NCBI GenBank assembly: GCA_902525935.1
Contig: CABZJA010000001.1
Coordinates: forward strand, 1-64,000
Direction: 5' to 3'
From: an uncultured Pelagibacteraceae bacterium
GTDB taxonomy: Bacteria; Pseudomonadota; Alphaproteobacteria; Pelagibacterales; Pelagibacteraceae
DNA length: 64,000 nt
Shown here: positions 1-12,287 of the stretch, in pieces
How the letters are laid out: every line of letters begins with the position of its first letter
Position numbering within the stretch: position 1 is the first letter of the stretch
Notes under the pieces: model-generated
The model's database searches: none
The model's input: only the letters and a program-made list of their open reading frames with translations
What the model was told of the DNA's origin: nothing
Program-made: the position numbers and the translations under genes

Positions 1-571
1 GATGATTAAAAATTTTACTCTTATTTAATTCTACATCAAAATAAATTGGATCGACATTGTGTTTTTTTATTGGACCTTCTGAATTTTCAAACTTTCCAGC
101 TATTAGTTTTATAAATTTATCTTTATCCTTATGTGTACTCATTTTATCGGAGTCAATATAATGGTATTCTGGTTTGCTCATCTTCTCGCTAGCAGGCATA
201 TTAATCCATAATTGAAAACCATGAAGTTTTCCATCATTCATAGCTGGCATTTCAGAATGAATTATTCCACTACCAGTTTTCATCCACTGCACATCTCCTG
301 CAGTCATTTTTCCTTGACCACCTGTACTATCTTTATGTTCAAAGCTCCCAGCCAACATGTATGTAACTGTTTCAATTCCTCTGTGTGGATGAGGAGGAAA
401 GCCTGCAATATAATCATCTTTATTTTCTGATCCAAATTCATCTAACATTAAAAATGGATCATAATAATTTGGTTCAACACCAATACTTCTTTTTAATTTT
501 ACTCCTGCACCATCTGATGCTGGTGTTGGATCTATAATTTTTTCTACTTCGATATTTTTCATGTTTTTCAT
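1..571 (-). CDS. Pirin family protein (C-terminus cut by window edge)
   Basis: Reverse-strand reading from ATG at 571: MKNMKNIEVEKIIDPTPASDGAGVKLKRSIG..FPPHPHRGIETVTYMLAGSFEHKDSTGG..GDVQWMKTGSGIIHSEMP, typical pirin cupin motifs. Absent from the ORF track because it runs off the window. Confidence 0.9.
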   Translation of the reverse strand, partial: MKNMKNIEVEKIIDPTPASDGAGVKLKRSIGVEPNYYDPFLMLDEFGSENKDDYIAGFPPHPHRGIETVTYMLAGSFEHKDSTGGQGKMTAGDVQWMKTGSGIIHSEMPAMNDGKLHGFQLWINMPASEKMSKPEYHYIDSDKMSTHKDKDKFIKLIAGKFENSEGPIKKHNVDPIYFDVELNKSKIFNH

Positions 572-582
572 ATAGGATATAT

Positions 583-1245
583 CTAAATTAAATCAAGCAA
601 TTCTGATAAATTACTTATTTGTTTGCTGGGTTCAAAATCTAATTTATCAAAAACATTATTATTTCTATTGACCCAAACAGTATTGTATCCATAATTTCCT
701 GCGCCAGATACATCCCATGTATTCGCACTTAAGAATAAAACTTCGTTCTTTTCAATATTATATTTATTAATTGGAAGGTCGTAAACTTTTGAATCTGGTT
801 TAAAAATTCCAACTTCTTCTACAGAAAAAATATCATCAAAAATATCTTTTAATTGATTACTAACTACAAGTTCATTTAAAAGGTCGGGAGTACCATTTGA
901 TAGAATTGCTAATTTATAATTTGATTGTTTTAATTTTTTAAGTGCATCCCTTACTTCTGTAAATGGTGAAAGCACTTTATATAAATTTAATAGTTCCGAT
1001 CTTATTGAATTATCAATATTGTAAAAATTCATAGATTTATCCAAACTATCTTCAGTAATTTGCCAAAAATCCTTATGCCTCCTCATTAAACTTCTAAGCC
1101 ACGTATATTCAAGCTGTGTAGTTCTCCAATAATTAGCAAATCCTTCCCACTTATCGCCTAATCTTTCTTTGCATTTTTTGGCAGCAGAATTAACATCAAA
1201 TAGAGTTCCGTATGCATCAAATAAGATTGCTTTAATATTATTCAT
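583..1245 (-). CDS. Haloacid dehalogenase type II / HAD hydrolase
   Basis: ILFDAYGTLFDV, LAILSNGTPDLL, FKPDSKVYDL and FLSANTWDVSGAGNYGYNTVWVNR match L-2-haloacid dehalogenase motifs. Confidence 0.9.
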   Translation of the reverse strand: MNNIKAILFDAYGTLFDVNSAAKKCKERLGDKWEGFANYWRTTQLEYTWLRSLMRRHKDFWQITEDSLDKSMNFYNIDNSIRSELLNLYKVLSPFTEVRDALKKLKQSNYKLAILSNGTPDLLNELVVSNQLKDIFDDIFSVEEVGIFKPDSKVYDLPINKYNIEKNEVLFLSANTWDVSGAGNYGYNTVWVNRNNNVFDKLDFEPSKQISNLSELLDLI

Positions 1246-1262
1246 AAATTAATTTATTTATA

Positions 1263-1961
1263 ATGAGTAATATTAGAATATTTTATCCAGAAAAATTATC
1301 AATTAATTTAAAAACTACTTTAACTAAGTCTCAATCACATTATTTATTGAAAGTAATGAGAATTAAACAGGGTGAGACCTTTTCCGTTTTTAATAAATCT
1401 GGTGAATGGAAGTCAATTGTAACTGAAATTTCAAAAAGCAGCTTACATTTCAAGGTTGTTGAACAATTGAGACAAAAAAATAAAGAGCAAGAAATTTGGT
1501 TAGCTTTCTCACCCATTAAATCAAATTACTTTAACTTCATGATACAAAAAGCAACTGAACTTGGAGTAACAAAATTTGTTCCAATTATTTCTGAAAGGAC
1601 AATTGTTAGAAAAATAAATAATGAAAGATTAAATAAAATAATTATAGAATCGTGTGAACAAAGTAATAGAATAAATATTCCTTCAATTGAAGAACCTCAA
1701 TCATTAGATAAATTTCTGTCTTACAATTCGGATATCAATTTAATTTTTGGAGATTTAAATACGAATAATAAAAAAATTAAAATTTCTAATTCAAAACCAA
1801 ATTGTCTATTAATTGGTCCTGAAGGGGATTATTCAGCCGATGAAATTAAAAAGATTCTAAACTTTAAAGGGTCTCAATCGATAAAACTAAGCGATAACAT
1901 TTTAAGGTCTGAAACTGCAGTTATATCTGCGTTATCTGTGATTAATTATTTGCAAAATTGA
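1263..1961 (+). CDS. rsmE: 16S rRNA (uracil1498-N3)-methyltransferase
   Basis: QKATELGVTKFVPIISERT, ESCEQSNR, LLIGPEGDYSADEI and LSDNILRSETA motifs. Confidence 0.92.
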   Translation: MSNIRIFYPEKLSINLKTTLTKSQSHYLLKVMRIKQGETFSVFNKSGEWKSIVTEISKSSLHFKVVEQLRQKNKEQEIWLAFSPIKSNYFNFMIQKATELGVTKFVPIISERTIVRKINNERLNKIIIESCEQSNRINIPSIEEPQSLDKFLSYNSDINLIFGDLNTNNKKIKISNSKPNCLLIGPEGDYSADEIKKILNFKGSQSIKLSDNILRSETAVISALSVINYLQN

Positions 1962-2019
1962 TAAATTGTCGCGAATTCTCTGGTATTTTTTTGATATTTT
2001 CGATTTATATATAAATCAA

Positions 2020-4469
<2,450 letters not shown>

Positions 4470-4495
4470 TAACTTCTTAAGATATAAAAATTAAA

Positions 4496-5404
4496 ATGGC
4501 TACAACGTATACTAAAGTAAAAAAATCATATTACGAACTAGGTATAATTCCTGAATTATTAAAGTTAATGAAGCCAAGAGTAATGTCTCTTGTTATTTTC
4601 ACTTGTGCAGTTGGTCTATTAACAGCTCCTACTTCAGTTTCATTTCAACAATCAGTAATTGGAATATTAATTGTAGCCTTTGGTGCTGGAGCAGCGGGAG
4701 CTCTTAATATGTGGTATGAAGCTGATTTAGATAAATTAATGTCTAGAACATGCTTACGTCCAATTCCAAGAGGAAAGCTAAACCGAAATCACGCATTATA
4801 TTTTGGAACGTCCCTATCAGTTATTTCTGTTGTAAGCTTATACTTTGTTACAAATGCTCTATCGGCATTTCTATTATTGTTTACGATATTATTTTATGTA
4901 TTTGTTTATACAATTTGGTTAAAAAGAAAAACTCCACAAAATATTGTTATAGGTGGAGCATCAGGAGCTTTACCACCAGTAATTGGATGGGCAATAGCAA
5001 CTAATTCAATTTCGTTGGAGTCGATTGCTTTTTTCTTAATAATTTTCTTTTGGACACCATCACACTTTTGGGCATTAAGTTTGTACAAAGCTGATGATTA
5101 TAAAAAAGCAGGTATTCCAATGCTTCCTGTAACTAATGGAATTCAGGATACAAAAAAGAATATTTTAATTTATTCTTTGCTAATGGTGCCAGCTATTGTT
5201 TTTCCATATTATATTGGATTTGTAAGTGAAGTATTCTTATCACTTAGTTTATTATTTACATTTTATTATAATTTAATTTGTTATCAGCTTTACAATTATA
5301 AAGTCGGAAAATTTAACATAAAAAAAGCTAGACATATTTTTAGCTATTCAATTATTTACCTATTTTTAATATTTGTTTTTTTTCTAGTGGATAAAATTAT
5401 ATGA
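4496..5404 (+). CDS. ctaB: Protoheme IX farnesyltransferase (heme O synthase)
   Basis: UbiA family: LMKPRVMSLVIFT, NMWYEADLDKLMSRTCLRPIPRGKL, located in a cox operon. Confidence 0.95.
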   Translation: MATTYTKVKKSYYELGIIPELLKLMKPRVMSLVIFTCAVGLLTAPTSVSFQQSVIGILIVAFGAGAAGALNMWYEADLDKLMSRTCLRPIPRGKLNRNHALYFGTSLSVISVVSLYFVTNALSAFLLLFTILFYVFVYTIWLKRKTPQNIVIGGASGALPPVIGWAIATNSISLESIAFFLIIFFWTPSHFWALSLYKADDYKKAGIPMLPVTNGIQDTKKNILIYSLLMVPAIVFPYYIGFVSEVFLSLSLLFTFYYNLICYQLYNYKVGKFNIKKARHIFSYSIIYLFLIFVFFLVDKII

Positions 5405-5526
5405 TAATTAAAGATCAGAAATTAAAAAAGAAAAACTTATGGACAGCTGTTGGTTTAGTCGCATTTATACTTTTCTTGTTCGTTTTCACACTATTTAATA
5501 TCGGAGTATTTGAAAGAGCTCTATGA
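5401..5526 (+). CDS. 41-aa single-TM protein between ctaB and ctaG (CoxF-like position)
   Basis: Own reading: MIIKDQKLKKKNLWTAVGLVAFILFLFVFTLFNIGVFERAL*. It overlaps the ctaB stop and the ctaG start by a few nt. Not in the ORF track. Confidence 0.8.
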   Translation: MIIKDQKLKKKNLWTAVGLVAFILFLFVFTLFNIGVFERAL

Positions 5527-6071
5527 TTAAAAAAAATACTTTAACTCCGCTAATTCTAGCAGGAATTTTTATCTTTATGTTGGGATTATCTTTTGCAGCT
5601 GTGCCTTTGTATGATTTATTTTGTAGAGTAACTGGCTTTGGTGGAACTACACAAATATCGAAAGAGGCTCCTAATATTGTTTTAGATAAAAAAATAAATG
5701 TAAGATTGGATACAAACGTTAACAGTGCACTTGATTGGAATTTTGATGTTGATCAAAAAACAATGGATGTACAGCCTGGCAAGGTATACAGAATTAAATT
5801 TGAAGTTGAGAATACAGGAGATGAGATTTCATCTGCAGTAGCTACATATAATGTTTCACCATCATCGTTTGGAGCATATTTTAATAAATTAGGATGTTTT
5901 TGCTTTGAAAAACAAACGTTGAATCCAGGAGAAAAAGCAAGTTACACATTAGTATTTTATCTAGATCCAGAATTAGTAAATGATCCTAAAACATCTAGAG
6001 TTGAAGATGTAACTATGTCATATACTTTTTTCTCATCTGCATATTATAAAAACGAAAAAAAAGAGAGTTAA
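5523..6071 (+). CDS. ctaG: Cytochrome c oxidase assembly protein CtaG/Cox11
   Basis: AAVPLYDLFCRVTGFGGTTQ, KLGCFCFEKQTLNPGE (Cu-binding CFC) motifs. Confidence 0.96.
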   Translation: MIKKNTLTPLILAGIFIFMLGLSFAAVPLYDLFCRVTGFGGTTQISKEAPNIVLDKKINVRLDTNVNSALDWNFDVDQKTMDVQPGKVYRIKFEVENTGDEISSAVATYNVSPSSFGAYFNKLGCFCFEKQTLNPGEKASYTLVFYLDPELVNDPKTSRVEDVTMSYTFFSSAYYKNEKKES

Positions 6072-6076
6072 AATAA

Positions 6077-6868
6077 ATGTCTGCATCAGGTCAAAAACAT
6101 GATTACCATTTAGTTGACCCTAGTCCTTGGCCTTTAGCTACATCTATAGCAACATTAGTTACAGCTTTCGGATCTGTTTATTATTTCCACAGCAAAGTCA
6201 TGTGGGCGATGGTTTTAGGTTTTTTTCTTATAATTTATTGTGCCTTTATGTGGTTCAGAGATGTTGTAATTGAAGCTGAGCATAAAGGTCATCACACACC
6301 TGTTGTTCAAATTCATCATAGATATGGAATGACATTATTTATAGCATCCGAAGTAATGTTTTTTGTTGCATGGTTTTGGGCATACTTTGATGCAAGTTTG
6401 TTTCCAAATGAATTCATGGGAAATGTTTGGCCGCCAAAAGATATTGAAACTTTTGATCCATGGGATATCCCACTAATAAATACTCTTGTATTACTTTTAT
6501 CTGGTACAACAGTAACTTGGGCACACCATTCTTTATTAGAGAATGACAGAAAAGGATTTATAAATGGTCTTATCTGTACAGTAATTTTAGGAGCATTCTT
6601 TACGTTATTGCAAATATACGAATACCAACATGCTACATTTAGTTTTTCAGGTCATATTTACGGAGCTACATTCTATATGGCCACAGGGTTTCATGGTTTC
6701 CACGTTTTAGTTGGGACTATTTTCTTAGCGGTTTGCTTATGGAGAGGTAAATTAGGACATTTTACTATAGAACATCACTTTGGTTTCGAAGCCGCTGCTT
6801 GGTACTGGCACTTTGTTGACGTTGTCTGGTTGTTTTTATTTGCTGCTATTTATATTTGGGGAAGTTAA
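6077..6868 (+). CDS. coxC: Cytochrome c oxidase subunit III
   Basis: COX3 motifs: RYGMTLFIASEVMFFVAWFWAYFDASL, GFHGFHVLVG, WYWHFVDVVWLFLFAAIYIWGS. Confidence 0.97.
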   Translation: MSASGQKHDYHLVDPSPWPLATSIATLVTAFGSVYYFHSKVMWAMVLGFFLIIYCAFMWFRDVVIEAEHKGHHTPVVQIHHRYGMTLFIASEVMFFVAWFWAYFDASLFPNEFMGNVWPPKDIETFDPWDIPLINTLVLLLSGTTVTWAHHSLLENDRKGFINGLICTVILGAFFTLLQIYEYQHATFSFSGHIYGATFYMATGFHGFHVLVGTIFLAVCLWRGKLGHFTIEHHFGFEAAAWYWHFVDVVWLFLFAAIYIWGS

Positions 6869-6874
6869 TAGTTC

Positions 6875-7528
6875 TTGAAAAATAAGCTATCTTTTTCAAT
6901 TTTTGTATACTTTTTTATTTTAGTTTTTTTGTCATTAGGCACTTGGCAAATTATAAGATTAAATTGGAAGCTTGACTTAATAAATTCAATTGATCAATCT
7001 TTAAAAAGTGATCCAGTAGAATTTAATGGAAGTAATCCAATTAACTTTAAAAAAATCAAATTTGAAGGAATATTAGATAATTCAAAAATAATTTATTTAT
7101 ATTCCTTAAATGAAAAAGGAAAGCCAGGATTTGATATTGTAAATCCAGTGAGTATTAACAATAAAAGCTATTTAATAAATCGAGGTTGGGTTCCAAGAGA
7201 CCTTAAATCTAAAAAGTATGTTTCAAATGAGAGTAAATTTGAGGGAGTTTTAAAATTAAAAAGTAAATTTAATTATTTCAAGCCAGATAATGACGTAAAT
7301 AAGAATTACTGGTTCACTCTTAAAGATGAAGATTTATTGACCTATACTGGCAAAGAATTTTCTCCATTCATTATCAACAATATTAGCAAGCAAGAAGGAA
7401 TTTATCCCCAGTCAAAACAAATAGGAGCCAATATTTCAAACAACCACTTAAAGTATGCTCTTACATGGTTTTCATTAGCTGTTTCCATCTTTTTAATATA
7501 TTTATATTTCAGAAAAAAAAATTACTGA
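6875..7528 (+). CDS. SURF1 family protein (TTG start)
   Basis: LGTWQIIRLNWKLDLI, YLINRGWVPRD and C-terminal NNHLKYALTWFSLA. Confidence 0.92.
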   Translation: MKNKLSFSIFVYFFILVFLSLGTWQIIRLNWKLDLINSIDQSLKSDPVEFNGSNPINFKKIKFEGILDNSKIIYLYSLNEKGKPGFDIVNPVSINNKSYLINRGWVPRDLKSKKYVSNESKFEGVLKLKSKFNYFKPDNDVNKNYWFTLKDEDLLTYTGKEFSPFIINNISKQEGIYPQSKQIGANISNNHLKYALTWFSLAVSIFLIYLYFRKKNY

Positions 7529-8901
7529 TGGAATATATAAGCACTAGAAACAATTCAGATCATTTTTCATTTAAAAAAGTATTTCTAAAAGGTTTAGCTG
7601 ATGATGGGGGGCTTTTTGTACCAAAGTCAATTAAACCATTTAGTGAAGATGAATTAAACAAACTAAGTGGTCTTAATTACAATGAATTAGCAGCCGAAAT
7701 AATTTTCCCATTTATTGGTGATTTTATGACTAAAGAAGAATTAATTTCCACAGTATCAAAATCTTACTCAAATTTTAGAGCAGAGGATGTTGTAAAAATC
7801 TCCGATTTAGGAAATTTAAAAGTTTTAGAACTCTATCACGGCCCAACACTTGCTTTTAAAGACATTGCAATGCAATTAATAGGAAATTTTTATCAATTTC
7901 ATTTAGCAAATGAGCAAAAAAAAATTAATATTATTGTAGCAACTTCAGGAGACACAGGTGCAGCTGCTATTGATGCTTTAAAAGGCAAAAAGAATTTAAA
8001 TGTATTTGTATTACATCCAAATAACAGAATTTCACCAGTGCAAAGAAGATTGATGACCATCCATGAGGAGAAAAATGTATTCAATATTGCTATTGAGGGG
8101 AACTTTGATGACTGTCAAAATTTAGTTAAAGCAATGTTTAATGATGAAAAATTCTCCAGCTCAATTAATATGTCAGGTGTTAATTCAATTAATTGGGCAA
8201 GAATTGTTGCTCAAGCTGTTTATTACTTTTATGCTTATTTTAAAATAGGAAATGGACGGCATCTGTCTTTTTCCGTCCCGACTGGAAATTTTGGAGATAT
8301 TTATGCTGGCTATTTAGCAAAAAAACTCGGTCTTCCAATTGATAAACTTATTGTAGCTACTAATAAAAATGACATCCTTCATAGAGCAATTTCTGGTGGG
8401 GATTATACTCAAAAGAAAGTTGAAGAAACAAATACCCCTAGTATGGATATACAGATAGCAAGCAATTTTGAGAGACTTTTATATGACGTTAAAGACTGTA
8501 ATTCAGAAGTTACGAAAGATGTGATGAGTAAAATAAAAAATAATAATTATCAAATCGATAATAGTGACTTAGATGAAATAAAAAAGAATTTTACATCTGA
8601 AATGTTAGATGAAAACGAAACTATCCAAATGATAAAAGATATAAATAAAGAATATAAAGTTATAGTTGATCCACATACTGCAGTTGGAATTGGTGCTGCA
8701 AAAAAACTTGGACTAGAGCAAAATTGTGTTATTTTATCTACAGCACACCCATGTAAATTTCCAAAGGCAATAGAAGATGCAATCTCAAAAACTGAAAAAC
8801 TGCCAGATAGTCTTAAATATATTTATGATAGAGAAGAAAAATTTGAGGTTATAACAAATGATATAAATAAAGTTAAAGATTACGTAATTAATTCTATATG
8901 A
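7528..8901 (+). CDS. thrC: Threonine synthase
   Basis: ADDGGLFVPKS, HGPTLAFKDIAMQ, ATSGDTGAAA, SVPTGNFGDIYAGY. ATG at 7528 overlaps the SURF1 TGA; the track start at 7465 is too early. Confidence 0.95.
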   Translation: MEYISTRNNSDHFSFKKVFLKGLADDGGLFVPKSIKPFSEDELNKLSGLNYNELAAEIIFPFIGDFMTKEELISTVSKSYSNFRAEDVVKISDLGNLKVLELYHGPTLAFKDIAMQLIGNFYQFHLANEQKKINIIVATSGDTGAAAIDALKGKKNLNVFVLHPNNRISPVQRRLMTIHEEKNVFNIAIEGNFDDCQNLVKAMFNDEKFSSSINMSGVNSINWARIVAQAVYYFYAYFKIGNGRHLSFSVPTGNFGDIYAGYLAKKLGLPIDKLIVATNKNDILHRAISGGDYTQKKVEETNTPSMDIQIASNFERLLYDVKDCNSEVTKDVMSKIKNNNYQIDNSDLDEIKKNFTSEMLDENETIQMIKDINKEYKVIVDPHTAVGIGAAKKLGLEQNCVILSTAHPCKFPKAIEDAISKTEKLPDSLKYIYDREEKFEVITNDINKVKDYVINSI

Positions 8902-9383
8902 AATTAAAAATAAAAGATCAAATCCCTGACAAAGAAATTTTCCATCTAATAGATGGTGAACCACAAACTAGTAAAATCAGAGATATTTTAGGAAATGGTA
9001 AGGTTGTTTTATTTGGATTACCTGGTGCTTTTACCTCAACTTGTTCAAAACTCCATCTTCCTGGATATGTTGCTAATACAGATAAAATTAAATCAAAAGG
9101 AATAGAAAAAATATTTTGTTTATCCGTTAATGATCCATTTGTAATGAATGCCTGGGGAGAAGCCAATAATGCTGGAGGCAAAATTACAATGTTATCAGAT
9201 CCATATCTATTATTTACAAAAGCAATTGGTGCAGAAGTAGATAGAAATTCAAAAGGAATGGGTATTCGTTCAAATCGTTACGCGATGGTTATTCAAAACT
9301 TAGAAGTCATTAATATTCAAGTTGAGAAAGAAACTAAACAATGTGGTTTGTCATCAGCAGATGGTGTCTTAAAAATTTTGTAA
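8898..9383 (+). CDS. Peroxiredoxin (Prx5-like)
   Basis: FGLPGAFTSTCSKLHLPGYV, FCLSVNDPFVMNAWGE motifs. Confidence 0.93.
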   Translation: MKLKIKDQIPDKEIFHLIDGEPQTSKIRDILGNGKVVLFGLPGAFTSTCSKLHLPGYVANTDKIKSKGIEKIFCLSVNDPFVMNAWGEANNAGGKITMLSDPYLLFTKAIGAEVDRNSKGMGIRSNRYAMVIQNLEVINIQVEKETKQCGLSSADGVLKIL

Positions 9384-9388
9384 ATTAT

Positions 9389-9754
9389 CTAATTTACAGG
9401 AATAACGAAACTTGCGGGGTATGTTCTGTGCTTATCAGTAATAGAATCAGTAATACCTAAATCAAAAAATACAACACTACCTGCAAGTTTACCAGACTCA
9501 ATCTCACTAGGTATACTTCCGAAACCTGTCTTTCCATCTGCAGTTTTACAATTAAATTTTAGTGCATCATCTGATCTTCTAACCATTGGCTGAGAAGGAA
9601 TTTTAACGTTTAAGGAAACTCTTTTATTTGACAATTGACATTCACCGCTGCTACCATCAGAAAAAGATAATGCGACTGGGACATTAGCATCGTTAACTAT
9701 TGTTGCGCATGAAGTTAGAAATAAACTAATTAAACAAGCGGCTATTAATCTCAT
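9389..9754 (-). CDS. Small putative lipoprotein of unknown function
   Basis: N-terminal signal plus lipobox: MRLIAACLISLFLTSCATI. Confidence 0.7.
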   Translation of the reverse strand: MRLIAACLISLFLTSCATIVNDANVPVALSFSDGSSGECQLSNKRVSLNVKIPSQPMVRRSDDALKFNCKTADGKTGFGSIPSEIESGKLAGSVVFFDLGITDSITDKHRTYPASFVIPVN

Positions 9755-9792
9755 ATATTCATATTAAATATATAATTTTAATAATTCAAAAA

Positions 9793-10218
9793 TTAAATTT
9801 TAGCAATCTCTCTTGCAAGAATATCAACTTCGTTATTTATTTTATCTGTTGAATGTGCTTTAACCCAGCTCCATTTTATATCAAAAATATTTGATAGATT
9901 GTCTAATTCAGTCCAAAGTTCTTTATTCTTAACTTCTTTTTTGTTAGCTGTTTTCCAACCATTTTTTTTCCAATTATGTATCCATTCAGTTATTCCAGAT
10001 TTTACATATTTAGAATCTGTAAATATTTGAACCTTGCTTCCTTTTGGAATTTTTTTTAAGGCTTTAATGGGAGCAAGTAATTCCATTTGATTATTTGTTG
10101 TTTCTTTTTTGCTTCCTTTAATTTGAGTTTTCTTTCCATTTTCAATAATGATTGCTGCCCAACCACCATTTCCTGGATTTCCAATGCATGAACCATCTGT
10201 GTAGATTTTAATCATCAA
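9793..10218 (-). CDS. rnhA: Ribonuclease HI
   Basis: IYTDGSCIGNPGNGGWAAII, TNNQMELLAPIKAL, FTDSKYV, WVKAHS. Confidence 0.96.
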   Translation of the reverse strand: MMIKIYTDGSCIGNPGNGGWAAIIIENGKKTQIKGSKKETTNNQMELLAPIKALKKIPKGSKVQIFTDSKYVKSGITEWIHNWKKNGWKTANKKEVKNKELWTELDNLSNIFDIKWSWVKAHSTDKINNEVDILAREIAKI

Positions 10219-11180
10219 GAATAATCCTTAAATTTGCTCAGATTTCTATGAAAGTTTAATTTATCTATATACTCCTTAGGATCTTTAATTTTAATGATAG
10301 CTTGTTTGGGAGTATTTAAATAATCATAAGATCTAGTTAAAAGATATCTTAAAGCTGATCCTCTACATAATGTATTTAAATTTCTTTTTTCAATTTCACT
10401 TAATTTTCTAACAGATTGATAGCCCTTTAATAAATTTGAAGATCTTTTTTTATCTAATACAAATTTTCTGTTCTTCTTCTTAAAACATAAGGCATTAATA
10501 CAAGTTGCCAATTCATAAGATAAAAAATCATTAGCTGAAAAATAAAAATCTATAAATCCATGAAATTTACCTTTATTGAAAAAAATATTGTCAATAAATA
10601 GATCGCTATGAATTATTCCATTTGGCATTTTTTTAGGCCATTTTCTTTTGATATCGTTCAAATCATCTTTCATTAAATCTTTTAAGTTTTTAGATAATTT
10701 ATTAATTTTGTTGTTTATTTTATTTAGAATTGATCCCCATGAATTTATTGATAGTGAATTTTTTCTATACAACTTTAACTTTTTTGCAGCTTTATGGAGA
10801 AGCGCCGCATTTTTTCCAACTATATAACAATCCTTGTTATTAAGTTGTTCTTTATCTTTTCCTTTTAAGAAACTAACAATGCAAGCTTTTTTATTTTTAA
10901 AACTAAATAAATATTTACCTTTTTTATCTTTTATTGGCACTGGACATTTCACCTTAAGTCTTGATAGACCAGACATAAGACTAATAAAAAATGGAAGATC
11001 TTTTTTTTGAACTCTTTTTTCGTAAATAGTTAAGATATATTTATTTTTTTGTGTTTTTAATAGGAAGTTAGTATTTTCAATTCCCTTGGTTATTCCAGAA
11101 AAATTTATTATTTTTCCAATATTGTATTTTTTCTCAATAAATTTTATCTGCTTATTGTTAATTTTAGTATAAACAGCCAC
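10215..11180 (-). CDS. thrB: Homoserine kinase
   Basis: APH-fold ThrB: GITKGIENTNFLLKT, GIIHSDLFIDNIFF, GFIDFYFSANDFLSYELATCINALCF. Confidence 0.93.
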   Translation of the reverse strand: MAVYTKINNKQIKFIEKKYNIGKIINFSGITKGIENTNFLLKTQKNKYILTIYEKRVQKKDLPFFISLMSGLSRLKVKCPVPIKDKKGKYLFSFKNKKACIVSFLKGKDKEQLNNKDCYIVGKNAALLHKAAKKLKLYRKNSLSINSWGSILNKINNKINKLSKNLKDLMKDDLNDIKRKWPKKMPNGIIHSDLFIDNIFFNKGKFHGFIDFYFSANDFLSYELATCINALCFKKKNRKFVLDKKRSSNLLKGYQSVRKLSEIEKRNLNTLCRGSALRYLLTRSYDYLNTPKQAIIKIKDPKEYIDKLNFHRNLSKFKDYS

Positions 11181-12124
11181 TAATTTAATTTTCTAGGAAT
11201 TTTAAAAGTAATATTTTCCTTTACAATTTCAACTTCCTCAATATCAAGAGAAAACTCTTTTTCAAGCTCATGTATAAAATTATCAACTAATACTTCTGGA
11301 GCAGATGCACCTGATGAAATTCCTATCTGTTTACATTTTCTGATTTTATCAATTGGCACAACACTCTCAGAATGAATAAGTTCAGATTCTAAGCATCCTG
11401 TTTTTTTTGCAACCTCAACAAGCCTTAAAGAATTAGAAGAGTTTCTGCTGCCGATTACAAAGAACATATCACATTTTTCAGCAATTTTTTTCACAGCAGC
11501 CTGCCTATTTGTTGTTGCATAACAAATATCTTCTTTTTTTTGTTCATGGATATCTGGAAATTTTTCCTTTAACGATTTTACAATATCTTTTGTATCATCT
11601 ACGGAAAGAGTAGTTTGAGTTATATAAGCTAAAGGTAGTGACGTTTTATTTTCATACTTCTTTGCGTCATCCACACTCTCTATTAGATCAATAGAGCCTA
11701 CCGGTAATTGACCCATTGTACCGATAACTTCTGGATGATTTTTGTGACCTATTAATAATACATGCATTTTGTTTTTATTTAATATTTCTGCTTCTCTATG
11801 AACTTTTGATACTAGAGGACATGTTGCATCTACAAACATCATATTTAAATTAGACGCTTCCTCTGGAACAGATTTTGGAACCCCATGCGCTGAGAAGATA
11901 ACTGGTCTAGACTTATCTTTGATTTCATTTAATTCTTCAACAAATATCGCTCCTATTTTTTTTAAACTTTCTACAACATGCTTGTTATGAACAATTTCAT
12001 GTCTTACATAGACTGGAGCACCGTACTTATCTATACTTTTTTTAACAATTTCAATTGCTCTATCAACTCCAGCACAAAAGCCTCTTGGAGCAGCTAAATA
12101 AATTTTAAGACTTTTACTTTTCAT
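11180..12124 (-). CDS. ispH: 4-hydroxy-3-methylbut-2-enyl diphosphate reductase
   Basis: APRGFCAGVDRAIEIVKK, VYVRHEIVHNKHVV, FVDATCPLVSKVH, ISSGASAPEVLV. Confidence 0.97.
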   Translation of the reverse strand: MKSKSLKIYLAAPRGFCAGVDRAIEIVKKSIDKYGAPVYVRHEIVHNKHVVESLKKIGAIFVEELNEIKDKSRPVIFSAHGVPKSVPEEASNLNMMFVDATCPLVSKVHREAEILNKNKMHVLLIGHKNHPEVIGTMGQLPVGSIDLIESVDDAKKYENKTSLPLAYITQTTLSVDDTKDIVKSLKEKFPDIHEQKKEDICYATTNRQAAVKKIAEKCDMFFVIGSRNSSNSLRLVEVAKKTGCLESELIHSESVVPIDKIRKCKQIGISSGASAPEVLVDNFIHELEKEFSLDIEEVEIVKENITFKIPRKLN

Positions 12125-12287
12125 ATTTTTCTTTTTTAAAATAAGGAATTAAAAATACTATACATGCTATTAAAAAAAATAAACTCCCAAACATAGCCCA
12201 AAAACTTCATATACTTGAAATAATGAATCCAATTGCAGATATTATGAACAATATCCATCTCACCAGGTTTATAGTTTTATTTTTCAT
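12114..12287 (-). pseudogene. Small hydrophobic ORF (57 sense codons-worth) interrupted by an in-frame TGA
   Basis: Own reading from ATG 12287: MKNKTINLVRWILFIISAIGFIISSI*SFWAMFGSLFFLIACIVFLIPYFKKEKYEK*, with internal TGA at 12209-12207. The 3' end overlaps the ispH start and the 5' end overlaps the blh stop. Confidence 0.55.

Noticed and set aside
212-430. 72-aa plus-strand ORF
   Set aside because: Antisense to the pirin gene, which has strong family motifs on the minus strand.
1246-1262. ATAAATTAATTTAT palindrome between the HAD and rsmE genes
   Set aside because: Entirely A/T and very likely by chance at this composition.
4750-5088. ORFs 4750-5004 (+) and 4906-5088 (-) within ctaB
   Set aside because: Shadow ORFs of a well-supported CDS.
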